Below, piece by piece: positions 33,751 to 41,824 of a DNA stretch of 49,427 nt (the first letter of the stretch is position 1; every line of letters begins with the position of its first letter). The stretch comes from Eubacteriales bacterium (lineage in GTDB: Bacteria; Bacillota; Clostridia; Christensenellales; CAG-138). The notes under the pieces were generated by a model. The model was not told where the DNA came from. It ran no database searches and worked only from the letters and a program-made list of their open reading frames with translations. The position numbers and the translations under genes are program-made. Location of the stretch: positions 1 to 49,427 of the forward strand of contig JAJFTI010000038.1 in NCBI GenBank assembly GCA_021373115.1, in the 5' to 3' direction.

Positions 33751-35214
33751 ATGAAGTTTACATGGAAGCGGGCGCTCTCCGCGCTGCTGGCGGTTGCGCT
33801 GATGCTGTCCTTCGCGGGCTGCGCGAAGAAAACCGACAATACGGCGAGCAATTCCGACGCGACTGCCGCGGACGCACAGTATTCCGACGATGAGCTGTCG
33901 CAGGTTGCCGTGAAGATCGGCAAGGATTATACGATTACCAAGGGTGATATCCTGGATGAGTATAATTATATGGTTCAGATGTATACCTACTACGGTATGA
34001 CCGCGCCGACGGCGGAAGCGGACATCGAATCGCTGCAGGACAACGCGGTTTCCTCTCTGGTCTCCAACGAGGTCCAGCTCTATGAAGCGGACCAGATGGA
34101 CATTGCCCTGACGGACGAACAGAACGCGGACGTAGCTGCCCAAACGGAAGAACAGATGAACAGCTATCTGGATTCCTTCCGTGAGCAGGCGAAGACCGAA
34201 GGCGCCGCGGATGTGGAAACCAGGGCAAATGAAATCTTCGAGGAACAGCTGGCCGCGGCGAATCTGGATATGGACGTGGAAGGCTTCCGCGCGTACATGA
34301 CCGAGAACCTTGAGAATGAAGCGCTCAAGAGCGCGCTGAAAGCCAAGTTAACCGAGGGCGTAACCGCGACGGACGACGAGGTCAAGGCTTACTTCGACAA
34401 CCTGCTTTCCACGCAGACGGACACTTACACAACCACCCCGGCGGACTATCTCAGCGCCGCGGAGGATTATCAGATGAACGGCGGGGACCCGATACTCTAT
34501 ACGCCGGAAGGATACGTTCGCGTTCGTTCGATCACCGTTTCGCCTGCGGAGGATGTTTCGCAGGACTACACCACGCTCAAGAACGATATGAGCACCATAG
34601 CGAATGAATACGGCGCGGCCGCTCTTACGGCGCTGGCCGACAAGTATACCGCTGGCGGCAAGGCTCCCACGGATACGAGCGTGACCATCTCCGCCGCGGA
34701 AATCGAAGGCGGCGACAAGCTCGTGAACGATTATCTGACCAAGAAGGCCGCCGCGGATGCGCTGTTTGAGGAGTATATAAAGGACGCGCGCGCCAAGGCG
34801 AACGAAGCCTACGCCGCCCTCGGATCCGGAACGGGCTTTATCGACGTTCTGAAGCAGTATGGCGAGGACACAATGTATACGAGCTATCCGTCGTTTGTGG
34901 ATACCGGACTGCTGATGTATGTTGGCGGTGAGGACAAGGTTTGGGATGCAAAACTGGTCGATGCGGTCAAGCAGCTCAAGGACGGCGAATATACCGCGGT
35001 CATCCAGATTGACAGCATGTTCTATATTCTCCAGCTTGTCGGCGCCGAGCCTTCCGCAACAAAGACGCTCGACGAGGTTACCGACCAGATCAAGGCGCAG
35101 GTCATTGCGACCAACGCGGATAAACTCTGGAACGAAACGCTTGGAAAGTGGGAGAAAGATTCCTCGATCGTTACCTATTACGAAGACGTTTACCGCGATA
35201 TCGGGAAAAACTAA
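33751..35214 (+). CDS. SurA/PrsA-like peptidyl-prolyl isomerase lipoprotein
   Basis: 487 residues. A lipoprotein signal with lipobox SFAGC puts the lipidated Cys at 24, so it is anchored outside the membrane. A Ser/Ala/Asp-rich spacer leads to a SurA-N-like helical chaperone region (~50-215), then a parvulin-like segment (~330-450; LKQYGEDTMYTSYPSFVDTGLL, KQLKDGEYTAVIQIDSMFYILQL). The isomerase domain is poorly conserved, so the protein may act mainly as a chaperone for secreted proteins. AGGGAGAAA precedes the ATG at 13 bases. It has its own promoter overlapping the end of mfd and its own terminator. Confidence 0.85.
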   Translation: MKFTWKRALSALLAVALMLSFAGCAKKTDNTASNSDATAADAQYSDDELSQVAVKIGKDYTITKGDILDEYNYMVQMYTYYGMTAPTAEADIESLQDNAVSSLVSNEVQLYEADQMDIALTDEQNADVAAQTEEQMNSYLDSFREQAKTEGAADVETRANEIFEEQLAAANLDMDVEGFRAYMTENLENEALKSALKAKLTEGVTATDDEVKAYFDNLLSTQTDTYTTTPADYLSAAEDYQMNGGDPILYTPEGYVRVRSITVSPAEDVSQDYTTLKNDMSTIANEYGAAALTALADKYTAGGKAPTDTSVTISAAEIEGGDKLVNDYLTKKAAADALFEEYIKDARAKANEAYAALGSGTGFIDVLKQYGEDTMYTSYPSFVDTGLLMYVGGEDKVWDAKLVDAVKQLKDGEYTAVIQIDSMFYILQLVGAEPSATKTLDEVTDQIKAQVIATNADKLWNETLGKWEKDSSIVTYYEDVYRDIGKN

Positions 35215-35230
35215 TCGCGAAAGCGCGCGG

Positions 35231-35258
35231 GCGGACGGCATATGCCGTCCGCTTTTGC
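35231..35258 (+). terminator. terminator of the foldase gene
   Basis: An uninterrupted 22-bp palindrome starting GCGGACGGCAT, followed by TTTTGCTTTG. Confidence 0.85.
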
Positions 35259-35317
35259 TTTGCTAATAAAAAGGTGCCTGTCTGTAACCGGCGCACACGG
35301 GCAGCGGTAGAAGCCAC

Positions 35318-35346
35318 TTGTTTTTGCTGTGGGAATTTGCTATATT
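35318..35346 (+). promoter_or_regulatory. rubredoxin promoter
   Basis: TTGTTT (35318-35323), 17 bp spacer, TATATT (35341-35346). The leader to the start codon would be about 80 bases and contains the stems TTGCCGGCAA (35361-35370) and TCCTCC/GGAGGA (35378-35395), whose role is unknown. Confidence 0.65.
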
Positions 35347-35434
35347 GAACGATAGAACGAGGTTGCCGGCAAGTCCTGTCCTCCTGCCGGGAGGAACGGC
35401 CGCCTGGTTCAATAACAAGCAGGAGGTTGATGCT

Positions 35435-35590
35435 ATGAAGTATGAATGCGTTTGCGGTTATGTATATGATCCGGAAGTCGGCGATCCCGATAACGGCATC
35501 GCACCGGGCACCGCGTTTGAAGACCTGCCGGAGGATTGGGTATGCCCTGTTTGCGGCATGGAAAAGGATGCGTTCTCCGCGATCGACTGA
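35435..35590 (+). CDS. rubredoxin with shortened CxCG knuckle
   Basis: 51 residues. Small one-iron electron carrier: [34 protein letters not shown] is textbook and carries the second CPVC knuckle. The first knuckle, normally CxxCG, reads ECVCG, with only one residue between the cysteines (C5 and C7). All four iron ligands are still present if C5 and C7 both bind. AGGAGG eight bases before the ATG fixes the start. It probably serves oxygen or peroxide detoxification; no partner oxidoreductase is adjacent. Confidence 0.94.
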   Translation: MKYECVCGYVYDPEVGDPDNGIAPGTAFEDLPEDWVCPVCGMEKDAFSAID

Positions 35591-35636
35591 GTGGTCAATA
35601 CGGCGATCGTTAGAATCCTTATTCGACACGATAAAG

Positions 35637-35672
35637 AAAAGCGCGCAGCGGAAATTCCGCGGCGCGCTTTTA
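35637..35672. terminator. bidirectional terminator, rubredoxin / binding lipoprotein
   Basis: AAAAGCGCGC pairs with GCGCGCTTTT around an internal GCGGAA/TTCCGC stem; A-run and T-run on the two sides. Confidence 0.85.
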
Positions 35673-35695
35673 TATTCCCCGTGTTTTCGCTGCTT

Positions 35696-36814
35696 TTACG
35701 GCTGCTTCCCTTCATAAAGGATTGCATACAGCGCGTTGAGCGCGTCGAGCACACGCGGGCCCGCTCGTGTGAGAAGACGCGCATCCAGATAGTAAACGCG
35801 TTTGGCGGCGACTGCGTCTATGCTCTGCCAGTCTGCCCGCGCAAGGATTTCGTCCACACCGGTTACGGGCGCCGCGGGCGTTGCCCCATCGGGCACGGTG
35901 CCATCCGGCGCTGGTGTGTTTTCCGGGGCCGGTGTGCTTTCCGGCGCCGGCGTTTCGTCCGGTGTGGCCGTTTCCTCCGCCGTGCGGACGGAAGCGGCTG
36001 CCGCGGTGGTCAGAATATAGTCCGGACTGCGCCCGATCACCTGATCCTGCGTAATGGCAAGCAGGCCGGACTGGTCTTCGAACTCATTATGGAATCCAAG
36101 CAGAGCAATCAGGGACGAAGCAAAGGTATTGCCGCCCGCGGTCGTCAGGCCGTTTGCGGGCGGGGAGAGCTCCAGATAGACCGTTTCCTCATGCGGGGTG
36201 ATTTTTTTCTGCAGCTCCGCAAGCGAAGTGATCGTGCTTGAGATGAGCGTATTTGCTTCGCTTACGTGGTTTGTTACCGCGCCAAGCAGCGTAATCGCAC
36301 TGTAAAGGCTGTTGATATCGGTGGCGTTCGTAACGACCGGCAGTATGCCCGCTCCGCCGAGCGCGGAGAGCAGCGCCGTGTCCTGTGCCTGCTCGGCGGA
36401 AAGAATCACGACCTGCGGCGCGCGCATAACAACAAGATCCGGATCCGTTTTCCCCTCCACCGTGACAAACGGAATGAGATTTACGGCGTCCGGATAGTCG
36501 CACTCCGAGGTGCGCCCAACAACCATATCCCCGGCGCCGAGCGCATAAAGCAGTTCGCAGTCCGCCGGATCGAGCACGACGATGCTGCTGACCGCGGTGC
36601 TGAGCTGGATGGCGTTTCCGGCCATATCGGTTACGTTCACGGCATAGCTGTCTGCGTTCGCCGAGGGATTCGTACCTGCCGTACTGGCGACGGAAGCCGC
36701 CGCTGCCGCGCCGTCCTCAACGGGAACGGGCGAGGGAAGCGCGCAGGCGGCAGAGACAGTAGTCAGCAGCAGGGCCAGCGCGAGGCAGATCAATCGCAAG
36801 CTGTGGTTCGACAT
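35696..36814 (-). CDS. ABC-type substrate-binding lipoprotein (cobalamin/iron-siderophore class)
   Basis: 372 residues. A signal peptide ends at SAAC (a slightly atypical lipobox). The receptor fold of the helical-backbone metal/B12 class (BtuF/FhuD-like, PF01497) is recognisable: VTDMAGNAIQLSTAVSSIVVLDPADCELLYALGAGDMVVGRT at the start, DLVVMRAPQVVIL, and VDEILARADWQSIDAVAAKRVYYLDARLL near the end. A Thr/Pro/Glu repeat (TPAPESTPAPENTPAP, about residues 285-310) is inserted between the last lobes. Ligand is unproven. No permease or ATPase gene is adjacent. AAAGGA precedes the ATG. Confidence 0.85.
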   Translation of the reverse strand: MSNHSLRLICLALALLLTTVSAACALPSPVPVEDGAAAAASVASTAGTNPSANADSYAVNVTDMAGNAIQLSTAVSSIVVLDPADCELLYALGAGDMVVGRTSECDYPDAVNLIPFVTVEGKTDPDLVVMRAPQVVILSAEQAQDTALLSALGGAGILPVVTNATDINSLYSAITLLGAVTNHVSEANTLISSTITSLAELQKKITPHEETVYLELSPPANGLTTAGGNTFASSLIALLGFHNEFEDQSGLLAITQDQVIGRSPDYILTTAAAASVRTAEETATPDETPAPESTPAPENTPAPDGTVPDGATPAAPVTGVDEILARADWQSIDAVAAKRVYYLDARLLTRAGPRVLDALNALYAILYEGKQP

Positions 36815-36929
36815 GCTTTTATTATCCTTTCCAGTCCGGGCGCCGCGGGAATTCAAGCGATATTCCGCCGCGCGGCGGACGAACGGCAAAACGGTTTCGT
36901 CGCGCGAAAAACGCTCAAAAACTGGATTC

Positions 36930-36958
36930 AGTATAGCATTCCCCCGAATACCGGTCAA
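36930..36958 (-). promoter_or_regulatory. promoter of the binding lipoprotein
   Basis: Minus strand TTGACC (36953-36958), 17 bp spacer, TATACT (36930-36935). The leader of about 110 bases shows no cobalamin-riboswitch motif. Confidence 0.7.
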
Positions 36959-37342
36959 CAAACGCAACCTGTGTTCAATTGATCGGAGAAAGCCAGGAAT
37001 CGTTCCTGAAATCATCTGATTTTCTTGAAATGAATCCGGTTCGTTCTAGGTTGATCGTTGTGCGCGCGTGCGCGATGACGAAATGTTAACGCAAACGTAG
37101 CAGGAAGTTCACAGGCTGTTGCGGCAGGCGGCACGGTGCGGGAAAATTGAAAAGTTCACAATGAAGAGCGAATGCGCCGTGTTCGGCGAGGCGAAAAGAG
37201 GTATACTATTGGGAAATACGAAGCGGTGCCGAAAGCCGGAATACGAGGTTTTGTATGGAAACAAAGCCGGACATTTCGAACGAACGGCTTGCACCGCCTT
37301 TTCCGATTCCTTTCAAATTTACAGGAAAGAAGGGGTCTTGCT
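36959..37342. other. non-coding interval between divergent genes
   Basis: About 380 bp with no convincing gene. It holds a possible -10 for the hydrolase gene (TATACT, 37202-37207, no clear -35), which would give a 130-base leader. A GCGCGCGTGCGCG run lies near 37061. I see no riboswitch or small RNA I can support. Confidence 0.5.
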
Positions 37343-38305
37343 TTGAAGCGCGAATACCCGATCGACGAACACCGGAAGCTCCCGGTCAACGGAACACAGC
37401 TGGACATTCGCATCCGCGGAACCAGGGAATCCAACCCGGTTGTGCTGTTTCTGCATGGCGGGCCGGGCGCCTGCAACCGCCACGCCGTTTTGCGCGACCA
37501 GGCGCCATTGGCGGACGAATGCACGATTGTCTGTCTGGATCAGCGCGGCGCGGGAAAGAGCTACGATTCGGCGCAGGCGAAACGGACGATGAATATGGAA
37601 ACCACCGTGGAGGATGTGCGTTGTGTGGTTGATTTTCTCCGTGAGCGGTTTCATCAGGAAAAAGTCATTCTGGTGGGGCACTCCTACGGCAGCTACCTCG
37701 GCGTATTGTTCTGCGAGAAATATCCGGAGCGGGTTGCGGCTTATGTCGGCATTGGCCAGTTGGCCAACGGCGCGGAGAACGAGCGGATTTCCTATGAATT
37801 TGTGCTGAACGAGGCACAGAAGCGCGGCGATCGTAAGGCATTGAAGGATCTGAATCGCATCGGCTGGCCGCAGAAAGGAATGTACGCTTCCCTGAACGAT
37901 CTGATGACGCAGCGAAACCTCATGACGAAGTACGGCGGCGCGGCGCATGGCAAAAAGGAAGGGCTGATAACCTCCCTGATCCTGCCGGTGCTCCGTTCGC
38001 CGGAATACACGCTGGCCGATTTGATTCGCTATGCGCGCGGGCAGTTCTACAATATGCATCAGCTCTGGCGCGAGGTGATTTCCTGCGATTTCATGGCGGA
38101 CGTGCGGAAACTCGGCGTTCCCGTTACGCTTACGATAGGGCGGTTTGACCGCAATACTCCGCCGGAACTTGCGCAAGCCTGGCTGGACGCGCTGGACGCG
38201 CCGAAAAAGGAATGGATCTGGTTTGAGCAAAGCGCGCACGCACCGATTTCGGAAGAAAGCGAGCGCTGGAACAGCGTGTTCCGCGAGCGGGTACTGCGTG
38301 CCTGA
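37343..38305 (+). CDS. alpha/beta hydrolase, proline iminopeptidase-like
   Basis: 320 residues. LFLHGGPGACNRH (~35) is the oxyanion-hole HGGPG motif of prolyl aminopeptidases. The nucleophile elbow is ILVGHSYGSYLG (Ser ~110), the acid is in IGRFDRNTPPELA (~268) and the His in EQSAHAPISEE (~299), so the triad is complete. It probably removes N-terminal prolines or acts on a related small ester or amide. It is cytoplasmic. The start is a TTG with AAGGGG seven bases upstream; no ATG fits. A terminator follows, so it is monocistronic. Confidence 0.9.
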   Translation: MKREYPIDEHRKLPVNGTQLDIRIRGTRESNPVVLFLHGGPGACNRHAVLRDQAPLADECTIVCLDQRGAGKSYDSAQAKRTMNMETTVEDVRCVVDFLRERFHQEKVILVGHSYGSYLGVLFCEKYPERVAAYVGIGQLANGAENERISYEFVLNEAQKRGDRKALKDLNRIGWPQKGMYASLNDLMTQRNLMTKYGGAAHGKKEGLITSLILPVLRSPEYTLADLIRYARGQFYNMHQLWREVISCDFMADVRKLGVPVTLTIGRFDRNTPPELAQAWLDALDAPKKEWIWFEQSAHAPISEESERWNSVFRERVLRA

Positions 38306-38341
38306 CCTTCGTTGGTCGATATAACCGCACGATATAGGGAA

Positions 38342-38367
38342 ACGGGGCGTATTACGTCCCGTTTTTC
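38342..38367 (+). terminator. terminator of the alpha/beta hydrolase gene
   Basis: ACGGGGCG pairs with CGTCCCGT (one G-T pair) around five bases, then TTTTT. Confidence 0.8.
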
Positions 38368-38508
38368 GCGCAGGGATGAGGCGCGCGCCCAAGCGCTGGG
38401 CGGGAAAAAACAGAATTTTAAACCGGGATATTTTCGGCAAATTGGAGGATTTTGGAAAGAATCTGAAAACAAATCCCCCGCGGGCTATGCTTTGTTCTCC
38501 GGTTCTGG

Positions 38509-38514
38509 TATGAT
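38509..38514 (+). promoter_or_regulatory. extended -10 upstream of ftsW
   Basis: TGGTATGAT about 57 bp before the start; no good -35 is visible. Confidence 0.45.
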
Positions 38515-38570
38515 ACACACTGCACATTTACGTCGCCGGATTGGCGAAATTCACGTTTTGCGGAGAAAGA

Positions 38571-39734
38571 ATGGAACGACGCGCACCCGCGAAAAAAAAA
38601 CGCAAAGCAGGGCACATTGATTACCCGATCGTACTGATGATCGGTCTTCTTTGCGCGTTTGGACTTGTCATGGTGTTTTCGGCGAGCTATTACTACGCGC
38701 AGAATACCGCGTCCGTCGGCTACGACGGCTACTATTATATCCGCAAGCAGGCGATCTATCTGGCTGTTGGATTCCCCATGATGCTGCTGATTTCGTTCGT
38801 GGACTTCAAAAAGCTGGAACGGTTCAAGCTCATCGGCATTCTGGTTTCCATTGTGCTGCTGATTGCCGTGCTCGCCTTCGGACAGGAAACGAACGGTGCA
38901 AGACGCTGGATCGTGATCGGCGGCCAAAGCATTCAGCCGTCCGAGATTGCAAAATTCGGCATGATGCTCTATATGTGTTCGTTTATGGCGAAAAAGCACG
39001 CGGTGATGCAGAGCTTCGCCAAGGGCATGCTGCCCATGCTGCTGGTCATTGGCGTGATCTGCGGCCTCGTTATGCTGCAACCCAATATGTCCATGGCGGT
39101 TATCATGGGCTTGATGGGGTACGCGCTGCTGTTTATCGGCGGCTGCGACACCAAGCAGATGCTGCTGCTGCTGCTGGTGTTTATTGGCCTGTTTGCGCTG
39201 CTTGCGGTCATCGAGCCTTACCGCATGGCGCGGCTGACGTCGTTTGTCGATCCCTGGAAGGACGCGCTGGGGGATGGCTACCAGCTGATACAGTCCTACT
39301 ATGCGCTTGGTTCCGGCGGCCTCTTCGGCGTCGGCCTGAACAACAGCAAGCAGAAGCTCCTGTATATGACCTACGGCGAATCGGACTTTATTTTCGCAAT
39401 CGTCTGCGAAGAACTCGGACTGGTGGGCGGCGTTCTTGTGATTGCGGCATACGGTTTCATCATATACCGCGGCATCCGGATTGCGCTCCAGTGCCGCGAC
39501 CGGTTTGGCAGCATGCTCGCCGGCGGTATTACGGTGGTTTTCGGCCTGCAGGTATTCGTGAATATCGGCGTCTGCACGGGGCTGCTGCCCACGACGGGCC
39601 AGGCCCTTCCGTTCATCAGCGCGGGCGGTTCCTCCATGATGATCTTCCTTGCGGCCATGGGCGTTCTGCTGAGCATTTCGCGTTATAACAGCCTGACGCA
39701 AGGAACCGCAGCACCCGTGAAGGGCAGGGCATAG
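38571..39734 (+). CDS. ftsW: SEDS-family peptidoglycan polymerase FtsW
   Basis: 387 residues with ten hydrophobic segments. SEDS signatures: GLVMVFSASYYYA near helix 1, GARRWIVIGGQSIQPSEIAK (~107), PYRMARLTSFVDPWKDALGDGYQLIQSYYALGSGGLFGVGLNNSKQK (~213-260) with the catalytic Asp region, and GLLPTTGQALPFISAGGSSM (~340). Of the FtsW/RodA/SpoVE group, FtsW is favoured by the ftsQ-like gene 86 bp downstream. It polymerises septal glycan strands from lipid II with a class B PBP. GGAGAAAGA precedes the ATG at 38571. Confidence 0.93.
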   Translation: MERRAPAKKKRKAGHIDYPIVLMIGLLCAFGLVMVFSASYYYAQNTASVGYDGYYYIRKQAIYLAVGFPMMLLISFVDFKKLERFKLIGILVSIVLLIAVLAFGQETNGARRWIVIGGQSIQPSEIAKFGMMLYMCSFMAKKHAVMQSFAKGMLPMLLVIGVICGLVMLQPNMSMAVIMGLMGYALLFIGGCDTKQMLLLLLVFIGLFALLAVIEPYRMARLTSFVDPWKDALGDGYQLIQSYYALGSGGLFGVGLNNSKQKLLYMTYGESDFIFAIVCEELGLVGGVLVIAAYGFIIYRGIRIALQCRDRFGSMLAGGITVVFGLQVFVNIGVCTGLLPTTGQALPFISAGGSSMMIFLAAMGVLLSISRYNSLTQGTAAPVKGRA

Positions 39735-39820
39735 CCGCTTCGCATGGAAACCTGAGCGGATTCGGGCGCATACCGCGCGGCGGTAATCAACGGTTTTAGA
39801 TGGGGAAGTCGCATTCATCA

Positions 39821-41398
39821 ATGGCGAAAAACAGGGATAAACAACCGAAAAACGACAGGGATCGCGAAAAGAAGAAGGGCTTTTGGTCCAACTTCTTCGA
39901 ACCCGTGCCTTCGGACGAAGAATACGACCCGGCATCGGCAAACCGCCAGTACGGCGAGCCGCCTGAACCGCCGCTCAAGCATCTTTTTGATGACGAAGAG
40001 CTCGATTTTTCGGAAGAGGACGATGCGAACAGCCTGGCTAAGCTCACCTGGGACGATGGCGAGCAGGTTGTGAGCGATTCCGTGCGGATACGCTATACCT
40101 CCGAGGAGCGCGAAACCATCCGCCGGCAGCGGGAAACCGCCCGCCACGAACGCGCGGAGCGCGGAAATGCGACCGGCCCCATCCACCTTTTTGACGGGGT
40201 TGAGGACGATTTTGACGACGACGAAGAGGAAACCGCCCCGCACGCGCGAACGCATACAACGCGGACGCGCATATTTCGTACCGGTTCCTCCACGACCGCG
40301 CGCATTCACATCAACGAGACCGAAGAAACCATGCGCATGCACGAGGCCGAAAAGAAGGCGCGCGCACGCGAAGCGGCAAGAAAACATGAGGAATATGTAG
40401 AGCGGCAGCTGCGGAAAAAGAAGAAGAACGCCATAGCCGCGAAACTCTTTGGCAATCTGATGGTTGTGATTCTGATGCTCGTCGCAGTTGGCGTTGCGCT
40501 GTACTACGGTTTCTTGCTTTCGGATATTGTGGTGATGGGCAACGAGCAGTTTTCCACGGAGTATATCCTGAAACAGTCCGGACTCAAGCTTGGCACGCAT
40601 ATGCTCTTTGTCGATCTGGACGAGGTAGAGGCGGATCTTTCGGAGAACCCGTATTTGCAGGTCGAATCGGTCACCTATATCTTCCCGAGCCGCGTGCGCA
40701 TCGTGGTCAGCGAGCGCAAGGAGGTTGCGGGGATCGAAGGTCTAGACAGTACCGTTATTATTGATAAAAACGGCTATGTGCTTTCCATGACCGCCGGAGC
40801 AGATATCTCGGATTTAATTCAGGTCACCGGCGTAAGTATGACCGGTTACGAACTGGGGCAGCGCCTCGGCGAGGGCAACGACTTTTCAACGGCGACGCTG
40901 GTTCAGCTGATCGCCGTGCTTGAGCAGTATTCGCTTTCAAGCTCGATCAAATCCATCGATTTAACCACGCCGCTCGCAATTACGATGACCGCGACGAACG
41001 GGCTCAAGATCCATGTAGGCCAGGCAACCGATCTGGAAAGCAAGATGGACGTGCTCTCGCGCATTCTGCCGCAGTTCTTTGCCAAGGACGTTTATACCGG
41101 TACGCTCTATCTTTCGGCAAAGGGCGGCGCGGTGTATTCCACGACCGATTACAAGGATCGCACGCCGGTTGAGGTACCGGACGATACGGCGAATACCGGC
41201 GGCCTGCTGCCCGTCGATGCGGACGGCGACGGACTGGACGACAACACCGGCCTGCCGTATGTAGCGCCGCAGGTGGACGAGAACGGGGACGGTCTGGACG
41301 ACAACACCGGCCTGCCGATGGCCTCCATTACGCCCGCCGCGCCGATAACCACGCCTGTTCCGACGACGGCAGGCGGGGACGACGATTTCCAGGGATAA
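39821..41398 (+). CDS. ftsQ: FtsQ/DivIB-type division protein with acidic N-terminus and calcium-loop-like tail
   Basis: 525 residues, about twice the usual length. A long charged cytoplasmic region (~1-205), rich in acidic clusters and Arg, precedes one membrane helix (~213-235). A POTRA domain follows (~236-305; FLLSDIVVMGNEQFSTEYILKQ, GTHMLFVDLDEVEADLSENPYLQVESVTYIFPSRVRIVVSERKEVAGIEG), then the FtsQ beta domain (~310-440). The tail has two copies of a D-x-(D/N)-G-D-G-L-D-D-N-T-G-L-P repeat, like type 3 thrombospondin calcium loops, and ends GDDDFQG. The ATG at 39821 is preferred (GGGGAAG upstream); ATG 39800 has no ribosome site. It follows ftsW, fitting the divisome. Confidence 0.88.
   Translation: MAKNRDKQPKNDRDREKKKGFWSNFFEPVPSDEEYDPASANRQYGEPPEPPLKHLFDDEELDFSEEDDANSLAKLTWDDGEQVVSDSVRIRYTSEERETIRRQRETARHERAERGNATGPIHLFDGVEDDFDDDEEETAPHARTHTTRTRIFRTGSSTTARIHINETEETMRMHEAEKKARAREAARKHEEYVERQLRKKKKNAIAAKLFGNLMVVILMLVAVGVALYYGFLLSDIVVMGNEQFSTEYILKQSGLKLGTHMLFVDLDEVEADLSENPYLQVESVTYIFPSRVRIVVSERKEVAGIEGLDSTVIIDKNGYVLSMTAGADISDLIQVTGVSMTGYELGQRLGEGNDFSTATLVQLIAVLEQYSLSSSIKSIDLTTPLAITMTATNGLKIHVGQATDLESKMDVLSRILPQFFAKDVYTGTLYLSAKGGAVYSTTDYKDRTPVEVPDDTANTGGLLPVDADGDGLDDNTGLPYVAPQVDENGDGLDDNTGLPMASITPAAPITTPVPTTAGGDDDFQG
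41222..41317 (+). repeat. 60-bp tandem repeat inside ftsQ
   Basis: The sequence encoding GDGLDDNTGLP occurs twice, 60 bp apart; the 24 bases from 41234 and from 41294 are identical, so the duplication is recent. Confidence 0.85.
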
Positions 41399-41470
41399 AT
41401 TTATTTCTATCTTATAAAAGATAGAGGGGTTCGGCGGCAGCGACGATTTCCAGGGATAATTTATTCCTAT
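41381..41470 (+). repeat. tandem duplication of the ftsQ 3' tail
   Basis: 41381-41410 and 41442-41470 match except for one inserted base and one substitution. Each encodes DDFQG plus stop and the first bases of a downstream AT stretch. A hairpin, CTATCTT/AAGATAG (41407-41424), lies between them. Confidence 0.85.
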
Positions 41471-41479
41471 ATTACGAGC

Positions 41480-41751
41480 TGGTTTCGCAGCTGGAATAAA
41501 CGCGGACGGGTTCTTCGCTGGGATATCCACAGGATTATCCGGCAGGGAAACATGCTCGCCGTCGAATGGACGTTTGCATGCGTCTACGACGGGGAGGAGA
41601 GCCGGTTTGCGGCGTTTCCCTGATTGAACTGGGAGAAAGCGGCAGGATTCGCTCGCTCAAGGAGTTCCAGTCGAAGGCCGAACACTGCTTTCCCTACGGG
41701 GAACGTGAAACGGAAAACGCTTCGAATCCAAATACATTTCTCCGATAATGA
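41480..41751 (+). pseudogene. frameshifted NTF2/SnoaL-like protein fragment
   Basis: Two adjacent frames join into the C-terminal half of a SnoaL/NTF2-like fold. One frame reads ...NMLAVEWTFACVYDGEESRF and the next continues GVSLIELGESGRIRSLKEFQ and ends SKAEHCFPYGE. At about 41613 the codon expected as GAC (Asp) is GC, so a single missing base explains the break. No start codon with a ribosome site and no N-terminal half are found; the region upstream begins right after the duplicated ftsQ tail. It is probably a decayed gene, although a sequencing error cannot be excluded for the frameshift itself. Confidence 0.6.
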
Positions 41752-41753
41752 AA

Positions 41754-41788
41754 GAAAAGCCGTCCAAAACCAAATTGGACGGCTTTGT
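41754..41788 (-). terminator. terminator of the DtxR-type regulator gene
   Basis: AAAGCCGTCCA pairs with TGGACGGCTTT; on the minus strand it is followed by TTTTCTTTC. Confidence 0.85.
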
Positions 41789-41824
41789 GTTTCAAATCCA
41801 GTTGCTACAGGCAAAACCAAACTT

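Noticed and set aside
36815..36960. Possible cobalamin riboswitch upstream of the binding lipoprotein
   Set aside because: The leader is too short (about 110 bases) and lacks the B12 box.
37255..37632. 125-codon frame beginning METKPDIS in the leader of the hydrolase gene
   Set aside because: It runs out of frame into the hydrolase domain, is Arg/Gly-rich, and has no ribosome site.
38418..39941. 507-codon minus-strand frame opposite ftsW
   Set aside because: Shadow of ftsW; His/Gln/Asn-rich composition typical of antisense of a membrane protein.
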